Origin: Strongylocentrotus droebachiensis | Taxonomy: Eukaryota; Echinodermata; Echinoidea; Camarodonta; Strongylocentrotidae | DNA length: 64,000 nucleotides | Reading direction: 5' to 3' | Assembly: GCA_035222895.1 (NCBI GenBank) | Contig: JAVYIG010000592.1 | Span: forward strand, 1-64,000 | Part shown: in pieces, positions 58,701 to 64,000 of the stretch | Layout of the letters: each line of letters opens with the position of its first letter | Position numbering within the stretch: the stretch's first letter is position 1 | Notes under the pieces: generated by a model | Database searches by the model: none | The model's input: the letters and a program-made list of their open reading frames with translations, nothing else | What the model was told of the DNA's origin: nothing | Program-made: the position numbers and the translations under genes

Positions 58701-61549
58701 CAGATTATTACCCTGGCTTTAGCACGGCTGCCATTAAGACGCTCTAGCATTTCAAGGAATTAATTCCTGCCAGGTACCCATTTACATCACCTGGGTTGAG
58801 TGTGTCAAATGTAGATCAATGTCTTGCCAAAGGGCATTAGGGACTTTTAGATTTGCACAACGACAACGTGAATTGCTACGATCGACGTTCTTTTAATACA
58901 CTGCCTTGAATGGACGTAACACGTATCAGTCCACGCAAATCTAAAAGTCCCTATTAGTGCTGTGGTGGGACTCGAACCACGGACCCTGTGATCAACAGTC
59001 CGGTGACATATCCACTCAATCACAACACCTCTACATCGGAATGAGAGTGAGGTAACAGTCAGGAGTGGACTGGGTAATTGTTTGCAGGCACCCCCATAGG
59101 GAGATGAGTTACAGTTTGCCTCAAAAGACTCATATGTACAGAATTGACAGGAGTTACAAAAATAATGATTAAAACAAAGCTAATTCCCACTGTGGCAACC
59201 AGACATAAATCATACATGATCAGCTCCAACTTGGTTTTTTAATCCACTGTTAAAAAAGAAAGAAAAAAATAGCAGGACTCTTAATTTGTTTGACTTTACA
59301 GCTAATCGACATGGGCTTGAGGAATGATATATATAATCATAATGTAGACATGAATATCAATAACAGAAATTCCTACCTTAACCAGTCCTCTTTGAAAGAG
59401 CATTTCAACCACCTCTTTGAGTATAGGAAGGATTCCACTGTGATGTACTGCAATGCCATGCTTCAACAGCCCGCTTAAATGAACCACCTGATTAAAATGA
59501 TGAGAAAAGAATCAGTAAGTAATACTTCAGTGATATAGGTTTAAATCAAACATGAATGACACGATTTTGCAGATATGGTGCAGGAATTTATTGCAAGAAG
59601 CCTTTCAAATCATGATGAAATTCAGTAATATTATTATCTAATTGAAACCAAGCCAACTTTCAGGTATGACACAACCTATCATGAGGCGTGCTTGCAGAGC
59701 TCTTTAAATGCATCAGACCAGGGGGTGTTTCACAAAGACTAAGATTGACTTTAAGTTAGACTTAACTATAGCAGGCCATTCATGCCACTAGTTGCTCTCA
59801 CCATGGGTATCTCACTTATGATCTTTAGATGATATTTTTTCGTTCAATAATGAACTACCAAAATAGCTAAATTCTGTAGATTTGTGACCGCAATTTGTAA
59901 GTCCCTTGAGAGCATGGGTGTCGATCTGTCATTGATACCTAATGTTCAGGGGGGGATGATCTATTCAGTCATCTCCCCCTGAACAATAAGTATTACGTAA
60001 GGATCGACACCCATGCTTGAGAGGCCAATGCCAGTAAATGTTGAGAGCAAACAGTGGCATGAACAGCCAGCCATAGTTAAGTCCAACTTAAAGTCAATCT
60101 TAGTCTTTGTGAAACACTCCCCAGATGGCCAAAATATTCAGCACCTTCAATATTACTATTCATATAATTCAGAACTTAAATCAGGAAAAGTGCACAAGTA
60201 CATGTACATCTTTACATCTAATTCTGACAAGTTCTTTCAAAAGGCAGCCAGAGTCGTACTGGCTACTTCTCTCAAATTCTAGCAGTTGTTGGGTCATAAT
60301 GCATGTTCAAGTATTTAACTGAAGAAGAAAAGAAGTGGTCTTAACCTGCGGAAGTTTCTTGTCGGATCCCTTCAGCCTGTCAACACACTTCTTGATGAAC
60401 ACTGTGATCTCACTCTTCTCTGAGCTGGTCGTCAGGTCAAGATTTGACAGCTGAGATGAGTTATCATTGCAACGCTTCTTGGAGAAGGTGAAGCAGACGA
60501 TTGGTAGCTGCTCCTTCTTACGAAGCATCTCCACCACCGACATGTACACGTTCTTGTCCTAAAGCGTCAACAAATTCAGACAATCACACATTTGCAGAAA
60601 AAATATTTTTTTAAATTCTCCTCAAAGCTAAAACATTAGTATGATGAAATTATTATAACTGCATGTATATTGCTTCCCCACAATCAGTGACTACTGAGGA
60701 CAAATATCTCAACAGATAATTAGTACCCAGACATTTACTCCCTTGGATAATCACCTTTATTTGATAACGGATTTGGAAGTAAATGACAACTTAATATTGA
60801 TACTGCCTGTCGAAATAGTATGGAAAATATTCCCAATATAATTTAATGTATAACAACAAGCTCCTTCATATGCCAGCGCATTCTGCACATACAAACTGTA
60901 CCTGGCCGACTGTGGCACGGGGCATTTCAAAATCATCTCTTCTGCTACACCCACTCTTCTTAGCATTACATATAGTGTAACATAATCATCTCTAATTTTA
61001 GAGTAAATGTTTGAGCTATTTGGTTTCTAAAAGAATTTGTGCAGGCTCTTACTATACTGTCAGAGTTTGATAATAGTGGCATAAAAATAAAGCAAGAAAC
61101 TTACACTCTTGAAATGACCTTCTCTGTTTCCCTTAGCACCGAATGCAGTGCTGCTTTTTGTAGCCCTCGCCTTCTTCGCTTTGACAGCCTGCTTATACCT
61201 ATACACAGAGAGATAAAATGAGCAATTTCCCTTAAAAGGGAACCATCTTCCTTATCATCATCATCACCATCTTTAGAAGCATTATCTTCATTACCACCAC
61301 ATCATCATCATCACCATCACCAACACCACGAAGTGAGTGATAACTACCACCATCGCTATCATGACAAACACCACCACCACCACCACCACCACAATCATCA
61401 AAAACACCAACACCACCACCACCAACATCATCATCATCCCCACCACTCCCTCATATCATGATATCATTATCACCAACATCATCACCACAACCATCATCAT
61501 CATCACCACCCACCAACACCATTATCACCACCTTCATCATCAGCATCAA

Positions 61550-61593
<44 letters not shown>

Positions 61594-61891
61594 ACATCAT
61601 CACCACCCACCAACACCATTATCACCACCACTAACAACAACACCAATATCACCACCATCATCAACATCATAACCACCACCCCGCCATATCATGATATCAT
61701 TATCACCAACATCGTCATCATCATCATCATCATCAACCACCAACACCATTATCACCACCACCATCATCAGCATCATCAACATCATCATCATCACCACACA
61801 CCAACACCATTAACAATAACACCAACATCACCACCATCACCATCACCATCAGCATCATCAACATCATCATCAGCATCATCAACATCAGCAT

Positions 61892-61922
<31 letters not shown>

Positions 61923-64000
61923 ATCATCATCATCATCATCAGCATCATCACCACCATCATCATCAGCATAATCATCATCACCACCATCATCATCATCCAC
62001 GCATTGTCCCCATGCATATTTATACTTACCCTTCCTGCATGAAGGTCTTCTGAGCATCCACCAGGAGAAAGAGTTCATTGCTCGTCTTATTGCTGTTTAT
62101 CATCATCACCACTGACACAACTAAAACAACTACCACCACCACCACCACCACCACAATCATCAGCACCATCATCATCATAATCATCCATGCATTCACCCCA
62201 TGCATAGTTCTACTTACCCTTCCTGCATGAAGGTCTTCTGAGCATCCACCAGGAGAAAGAGTTCATTGCTCGTCTTATTACTGTTGCCTGTATAGAGGAA
62301 ATGCTCCAGAGGGACGGGTCTCTTCAAGGTACTAATCACGTAGATGTGTTTCCTTTTGATTCTCCTAGCAACACAAACAAATGGATGTGCTGGTGAGCAT
62401 GGGTGTACGTGCCAATAGGCAAGACCTGCACTAACATAGGTCTAATCTAGTAACTGGCTCCCTGAAATGGTCTCAAATCTTCAATTCTCACTCCCTTAAT
62501 ACTAAGGTCATGCTAACGATATTATCTGTAACTTGTTTCCTGCCCCCTAAAGCTTGAAGAGGCCTGCAATACAAATAGGGGCTTTATTGTGATAATGCTG
62601 CATATCACCCTGGTTGACTTAACATATCATTAATGAAGTAAATATCTCAATATGACAGAAGAATGTCATACATAAAGCTCTGTCATGCATGCTCATCATA
62701 ATATTGTTAGTCCATTGTTGACTCCAAATTATCTTTATTTCACATACTACAGCACTACTTTGGAATTCCACTAAGAGTATTTCAGAAGCTCTACAAACAG
62801 ATCATCCTGAGCGACAACATAGTTTGATGCTGCTTATAAGTATTGGTTTGCATAGTGATGTAGATATACAGTAGGTTTGCGGTTGCACCATGTATAGTAC
62901 CCGCACGCCAGCTATTCCCCACTCCTGACGACGGATAGTCAACCTGTTTGAAATGTCGGGCCACTCCTACCACCCATCCTCTCCAACCGGCGGTATAGTT
63001 CACCTTAGAACTATAAGCTAAGAAAGATAACCAACAGTCTTTTTCAAGACTACACCAACAGTCCTTTTCAGGACTACACACACTCAAGAAAGATTAACAA
63101 GAGTCCTTTTCAGGACTCCCCAATCCTCCCTCTCTCTCACATGGTGCAACCGCAAGCCTATTGTATAACACAGTTTGAGCGCTGTAGGCAGTGCAAATGT
63201 AACAAAAATCTCTTCATTTGCTCTAAAATTGAAGCAAAGATTGAGGAAACAGCAATATTTATTACTTCAGTTGAATTACATGATTACATGAATTCACAAT
63301 GAACCAGTAACAGTGTAAAGACAATTGCATTCCTTATATAGAAATAACGATTCATACAGTAATATTGAGTGCAGATGCTTACCCAACCCAGTCTGCGAAT
63401 TCCATGGTGTTTGGTACGGTAGCACTGAGTAAGATGATATTCACATGCTCAGGAAGCATGATTAAAACCTCCTCCCAAACTACTCCTCTCTGAAATAGGG
63501 AAAATTAAAAATCTTCTGGATTAAAAAAACCTTGCAAGAATAAATCTGTAGCAAAATATACTCATCTTTGAACTTTTTTAAATACATTCTATTCAAGAGG
63601 GATACTCAAGATTCACAAATTTAAAGAGGAAACTAATTATAGATTGGCAAGATATTTTTGTTGTTGTTTTTTTATAAAAGAGAAATACCACCCCAAAAAT
63701 GCATTTTAGGTTTGGCTAAAAAATAAATGTTGAATATACTAGCATGACACTTCTCTAGTTCAAGAGGAATATTGTCATTTATAAGATGATGAAGCAGATC
63801 CTAATCAAATGATTGGTTGAGAGCGTACACGTGACCAGGCATTTATGCAGCCTAACACGTAATTTGATTAATGACCGGTCATTAGCAAATATTATATACC
63901 TCACTTAAGTAATCCAGCAATCTGATTGGTCGAAATTGCATTCATAAACTTTAACTGTTCCCGAAAATTCGCAGTAACCATGGTTAAAACAGACCTATTT
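49583..64000 (-). CDS. SKIV2L: SKI2 helicase (SKIV2L/SKIC2), C-terminal 815 aa, partial
   Basis: DExH RNA helicase of the cytoplasmic Ski complex, which threads mRNA into the exosome for 3'-5' decay. Fourteen exons in the window join in phase to 815 residues plus stop. The N-terminus, including the Walker A and DEVH motifs, lies beyond the right edge. Visible are motif III (LLSATVPN), motif IV region ([13 protein letters not shown]), [11 protein letters not shown], motif V ([16 protein letters not shown]) and motif VI ([12 protein letters not shown]). These are followed by the arch with its KOW-like segment ([15 protein letters not shown]) and the C-terminal helical bundle ending RRDIVFAASLYTQ-like. 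The ending ([13 protein letters not shown]) matches human SKI2 almost exactly. SKI2 and not MTR4 is indicated by [12 protein letters not shown], which human SKI2 shares. Its introns hold many MITEs and SINEs. Confidence 0.96.
49908..50113 (-). mobile_element. TTAA-flanked MITE, copy 3 (inverted)
   Basis: TTAA at 49908-49911 and 50110-50113. Related to 18987-19172 and 51490-51685 in reverse orientation (TGAGATAACCACCTGTC, AAACTAGTACAG). Confidence 0.7.
50654..50809 (+). pseudogene. LINE C-terminal coding fragment
   Basis: An open stretch ending in TAG encodes [20 protein letters not shown] followed by [20 protein letters not shown], the Arg/Trp-rich C-terminus of many non-LTR reverse transcriptases. 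It ends in (GATA)n (50799-50813), a LINE-type tail. It is antisense to SKI2 within its last intron. Upstream coding sequence is not recognised, so this is a 5'-truncated relic, distinct from the CR1-like copy in whirlin. Confidence 0.75.
50829..50969 (-). CDS. SKIV2L: SKI2 exon: C-terminal helical bundle
   Basis: Acceptor GTATATCCAG, donor GCATG|GTAAGT; 47 codons, phase 0. Encodes [13 protein letters not shown], as human GLVEVVYEWARGM. Confidence 0.96.
51216..51434 (-). CDS. SKIV2L: SKI2 exon: C-terminal helical bundle
   Basis: Acceptor TGCCTGATAG, donor TAAT|GTAAGT; 73 codons, phase 0. Encodes [20 protein letters not shown] and [20 protein letters not shown], the standard Ski2/Mtr4 DSHCT block. 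Confidence 0.97.
51490..51685 (+). mobile_element. TTAA-flanked MITE, copy 2
   Basis: TTAA at both borders; 196 bp. Nearly colinear with 18987-19172, sharing TTGTTTGCTATATAGAGGGC and the GTGCAGTGAGGCT end. Confidence 0.75.
51977..52217. mobile_element. Foldback MITE, GAGGGGTCAGTGACAC ends
   Basis: Left GAGGGGTCAGTGACACAAAG and right CTTTGTGTCACTGAACCCTC are near-perfect inverted repeats, extending into CGTAACTCCA. No coding content; target duplication unclear. Confidence 0.7.
52938..53048 (-). CDS. SKIV2L: SKI2 exon
   Basis: Acceptor CATTTACAG, donor ACAG|GTGAGT; 37 codons. Encodes [20 protein letters not shown], matching human [20 protein letters not shown]. Confidence 0.97.
53936..53980 (-). 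repeat. AATTGAAA-type LINE tail
   Basis: TTTCAATTTCAATTTCAATT on the plus strand, reading (ATTGAA)n on the minus strand. It resembles a LINE 3' tail, with only a short remnant beyond it. Confidence 0.4.
54282..54555. mobile_element. Foldback MITE, GTGTTTCACAAAGACTAAG family, copy 1
   Basis: Ends GGGGGTGTTTCACAAAGACT and the inverse CGTCTTTGAGAAACACTCCC, with inner GATCAACTTTAAGTT on both sides. Second copy at 59719-60122. It ends 22 bp before the donor of the next SKI2 exon. Confidence 0.8.
54578..54788 (-). CDS. SKIV2L: SKI2 exon: arch to C-terminal connection
   Basis: Acceptor TTGATTTAG, donor GCAC|GTGAGT; completes a split Arg codon then 70 codons. Encodes [20 protein letters not shown] and [14 protein letters not shown], aligned with human PVNDLQLKDMSVVE. 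Confidence 0.96.
54789..55761 (-). other. SKI2 intron with hAT-like element
   Basis: 973 bp. Contains AATAATAATAAT near 54882-54895 with a SINE- or LINE-like stretch after it (CTAAGCGCTTTACAG), then the hAT-like MITE at 55047. The rest is AT-rich without features. Confidence 0.5.
55047..55176. mobile_element. hAT-like MITE with 8-bp target duplication
   Basis: 130 bp, ends CAGGGGCGTATGCA and TGCCTACGCGTCTG (imperfect inverted repeats). Flanks CTTGACGC and CTTGATGC, an 8-bp duplication with one mismatch. CAG-starting ends fit hAT. Internal poly-G and poly-C runs. Confidence 0.7.
55762..56150 (-). CDS. SKIV2L: SKI2 exon: arch/KOW region
   Basis: Acceptor CTTTCATGTAG, donor TCAG|GTAGAG; 129 codons plus two bases. 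Encodes [20 protein letters not shown] and [13 protein letters not shown], as human LEDFSKRQQPKFK. The KOW-type insert is where Ski2 contacts RNA. An acidic, poorly conserved stretch lies in the middle. Confidence 0.95.
56202..56415 (+). mobile_element. tRNA-derived SINE, Lys-like head
   Basis: Head GAGGTGTCTTGGTATAGTGG with anticodon-like GACTCTTAATC and B-box-like GGGTTTGAATCCC. The body shares TTTTGGCAAGACATTAATCC and CCAGGTGTAAATGGGTAC with the Leu-like copies. Not a functional tRNA: no matching 3' acceptor. Confidence 0.75.
56693..56782 (-). CDS. SKIV2L: SKI2 exon (90 nt)
   Basis: Acceptor TTCTAATATAG, donor TCAG|GTTGGT; 30 codons, phase 0. Encodes [19 protein letters not shown] and LNELRRETQ. 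Position corresponds to human VDLPEYYSWGEELTETQ. The weaker donor is consistent with a short constitutive exon. Confidence 0.92.
57365..57614. mobile_element. MITE, GATGTTGTATTGC family
   Basis: Ends AACAAAAAAGATGTTGTATT and AATACAACATCTTTTTTTAT, inverted, with GACCTAA/TTAGGCC outer arms. The inner halves share GTCGG...CCATG with the whirlin copy at 20133-20274. Confidence 0.7.
57636..57818 (-). CDS. SKIV2L: SKI2 exon: start of arch
   Basis: Acceptor CTCTGACAG, donor ACAG|GTATCC; 61 codons, phase 0. Encodes [20 protein letters not shown] and [12 protein letters not shown], the conserved [14 protein letters not shown] block. Confidence 0.97.
58081..58277 (-). mobile_element. tRNA-derived SINE, Thr-like head
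   Basis: The minus strand starts GGAGGCGCGATAGCTCAGTT with B-box-like GGGTTCGAAACC. The body is GTGCCCTTTGGTTAAGGCAT and the tail GCATTTATGCTTTCTTAGCA. Best-preserved copy of the family. It ends 25 bp before the SKI2 donor at 58302. Confidence 0.85.
58303..58533 (-). CDS. SKIV2L: SKI2 exon: helicase motifs V and VI
   Basis: Donor GAAG|GTGAGC; 77 codons, phase 0. Encodes [20 protein letters not shown] (motif V region) and [20 protein letters not shown] (motif VI, with the arginine finger), then [18 protein letters not shown]. The acceptor is CCCCCTAG after a poly-C run, an unusual polypyrimidine tract. Confidence 0.98.
58536..58556. repeat. Homopolymer G run (poly-C on gene strand)
   Basis: About 19-20 G on the plus strand immediately upstream of the SKI2 exon, acting as its pyrimidine tract. 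The length is likely to be polymorphic or misassembled. Confidence 0.85.
58633..59034 (-). mobile_element. tRNA-derived SINE, Leu-like family, split by a MITE
   Basis: Minus-strand copy with the (ATT)n tail near 58633-58651 and body GGTACCTGGCAGGAATTAAT; the head at the other end has GGTTCGAGTCCCACC. The sequence is broken at 58838/58953 by the 114-bp MITE described separately. Confidence 0.8.
58839..58952. mobile_element. 114-bp MITE with 18-bp inverted ends, nested in SINE
   Basis: Perfect inverted ends AGGGACTTTTAGATTTGC and GCAAATCTAAAAGTCCCT. Flanked by ATT on each side, and its removal restores the uninterrupted SINE GGGCATTAGTGCTG, seen in the copy at 25060 as GGACATTAGTGCCG. No coding sequence. 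Confidence 0.9.
59377..59487 (-). CDS. SKIV2L: SKI2 exon: helicase domain 2
   Basis: Acceptor TTAATCAG, donor TTAAG|GTAGGA; 37 codons. Encodes [20 protein letters not shown] and [10 protein letters not shown], motif IVa region conserved in Ski2/Mtr4. Confidence 0.97.
59719..60122. mobile_element. Foldback MITE, copy 2, split by a nested hAT-like MITE
   Basis: Ends GGGGGTGTTTCACAAAGACT and TAGTCTTTGTGAAACACTCC as in the copy at 54282-54555. It is interrupted by the element at 59913-60015, without which it aligns with the first copy. Confidence 0.85.
59913..60015. mobile_element. 103-bp hAT-type MITE nested in a foldback MITE
   Basis: Inverted ends CATGGGTGTCGATC and GATCGACACCCATG. Flanked by perfect 8-bp repeats CTTGAGAG (59905-59912 and 60016-60023), so the insertion is hAT-like. 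Removal restores the CCCTTGAGAG-type segment of the other foldback copy. Confidence 0.9.
60346..60558 (-). CDS. SKIV2L: SKI2 exon: helicase domain 2 start
   Basis: Acceptor GACGCTTTAG, donor GCAG|GTTAAG; 71 codons. Encodes [13 protein letters not shown] and [16 protein letters not shown], the latter shared with human SKI2 and not with MTR4. Confidence 0.97.
61105..61198 (-). CDS. SKIV2L: SKI2 exon: linker between helicase domains
   Basis: Acceptor CTGTGTATAG, donor GAGT|GTAAGT; completes a Gly codon then 31 codons, including [20 protein letters not shown]. Matches the human AVEAKKERMSKHAQTFGAK segment loosely. Basic and variable. Confidence 0.9.
61255..62010. repeat. (CAT/CAC)n microsatellite of about 750 bp
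   Basis: Trinucleotide array rich in CAT and CAC with blocks such as CACCAACACCATTATCACC repeating at about 61502, 61612 and 61741. The purest part is 61560-61589. The array continues around the partial exon copy to about 62190. Confidence 0.97.
61994..62098 (-). pseudogene. Partial duplicate of the SKI2 exon at 62218-62364
   Basis: About 100 bp almost identical to 62181-62287: the CATGCAT 3' flank, the donor CTTACC, and the coding end TTCATGCAGGAAGG back to [12 protein letters not shown]. The copy lacks the 5' half and the original acceptor, so it cannot be spliced as the authentic exon. It is bounded by CAT/CAC repeats on both sides, which suggests slippage or unequal exchange within the microsatellite. 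Confidence 0.88.
62218..62364 (-). CDS. SKIV2L: SKI2 exon: after motif III
   Basis: Acceptor TGTTGCTAG, donor AAGG|GTAAGT; completes a Gly codon and encodes [20 protein letters not shown] and [18 protein letters not shown]. Human has [20 protein letters not shown], so identity is certain. Confidence 0.97.
62365..63382 (-). other. SKI2 intron with TATAGTCC-type repeats
   Basis: 1.0 kb. Contains small direct repeats CAACAGTC(C/T)TTTTCA(A/G)GACTAC and AAGAGTCCTTTTCAGGACT at about 63030-63117, and a larger inverted repeat. The inverted repeat has TACAGTAGGTTTGCGGTTGC (about 62869) and GCAACCGCAAGCCTATTGTA (about 63146) facing each other, so another foldback element of about 300 bp is likely. No exon. 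Confidence 0.6.
63383..63489 (-). CDS. SKIV2L: SKI2 first exon in window: helicase motif III
   Basis: Acceptor CCCTATTTCAG, donor TTGG|GTAAGC; 35 codons plus two bases. Encodes [20 protein letters not shown] and [16 protein letters not shown], nearly identical to human SKI2. Upstream exons, including the DEVH box that directly precedes RGVVWEE, are outside the window; none is visible in 63490-64000. Confidence 0.97.
63490..64000 (-). other. SKI2 intron, window edge
   Basis: AT-rich intronic DNA running to the edge. No splice-site-bounded open frame and no named element is recognised. Confidence 0.6.

Noticed and set aside
61337-62078. Thr/His-rich and Asp-rich frames
   Set aside because: Produced by CAT/CAC repeats; only the short exon copy within is meaningful.

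Overview
The window is animal genomic DNA: AT-rich, intron-dense, and full of small foldback transposons and tRNA-derived SINEs. It contains no bacterial operons, no rRNA and no functional tRNA gene. Conserved metazoan proteins, compact coding exons and the repeat style (TACATGTA-rich introns, poly-G foldbacks, TTAA-flanked MITEs, a CR1-like LINE) suggest a marine deuterostome. A sea urchin or other echinoderm is my best guess, made from general resemblance and not proven.

Three protein-coding genes were rebuilt exon by exon. Every junction was checked for GT..AG and for reading phase. (1) Plus strand, 4013-14514: a complete six-exon NR2E-class nuclear receptor (TLX/PNR/Dsf relatives), 612 aa. 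(2) Minus strand, 45593-19590: a complete fourteen-exon whirlin (WHRN/DFNB31) homologue, 1203 aa, with the order HHD1-PDZ1-PDZ2-HHD2-proline-rich linker-PDZ3. (3) Minus strand, from beyond the right edge down to 49583: the last fourteen exons (815 aa) of the SKI2 RNA helicase (SKIV2L/SKIC2), the ATPase of the cytoplasmic Ski complex that feeds RNA to the exosome. Its first roughly 430 residues lie off-window.

Layout: 1-4012 has no gene. 4013-14514 is the receptor, with a long first intron and a pyrimidine tract of nearly 480 bp against exon 2. 14515-19589 is a convergent intergenic or 3'-UTR region. 19590-45593 is whirlin; its introns hold a CR1-like LINE with an intact 1056-codon ORF (first intron), a 1.77-kb giant foldback with a 6-bp target duplication, and a Tc1-type foldback. 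45594-49582 separates two genes in tandem on the minus strand and contains a 12-bp minisatellite. 49583-64000 is SKI2, with many MITEs and SINEs, two clear nested insertions, and a partial exon duplication inside a CAT/CAC microsatellite.

The three genes have unrelated roles (transcription, sensory and junctional scaffolding, RNA decay) and I see no functional cluster. The unusual material is in the repeats: nested MITEs with clear target duplications, SINEs with different tRNA-like heads on a shared body, a foldback carrying arrays of nuclear-receptor half-sites, and a strong regional excess of the palindrome TACATGTA.
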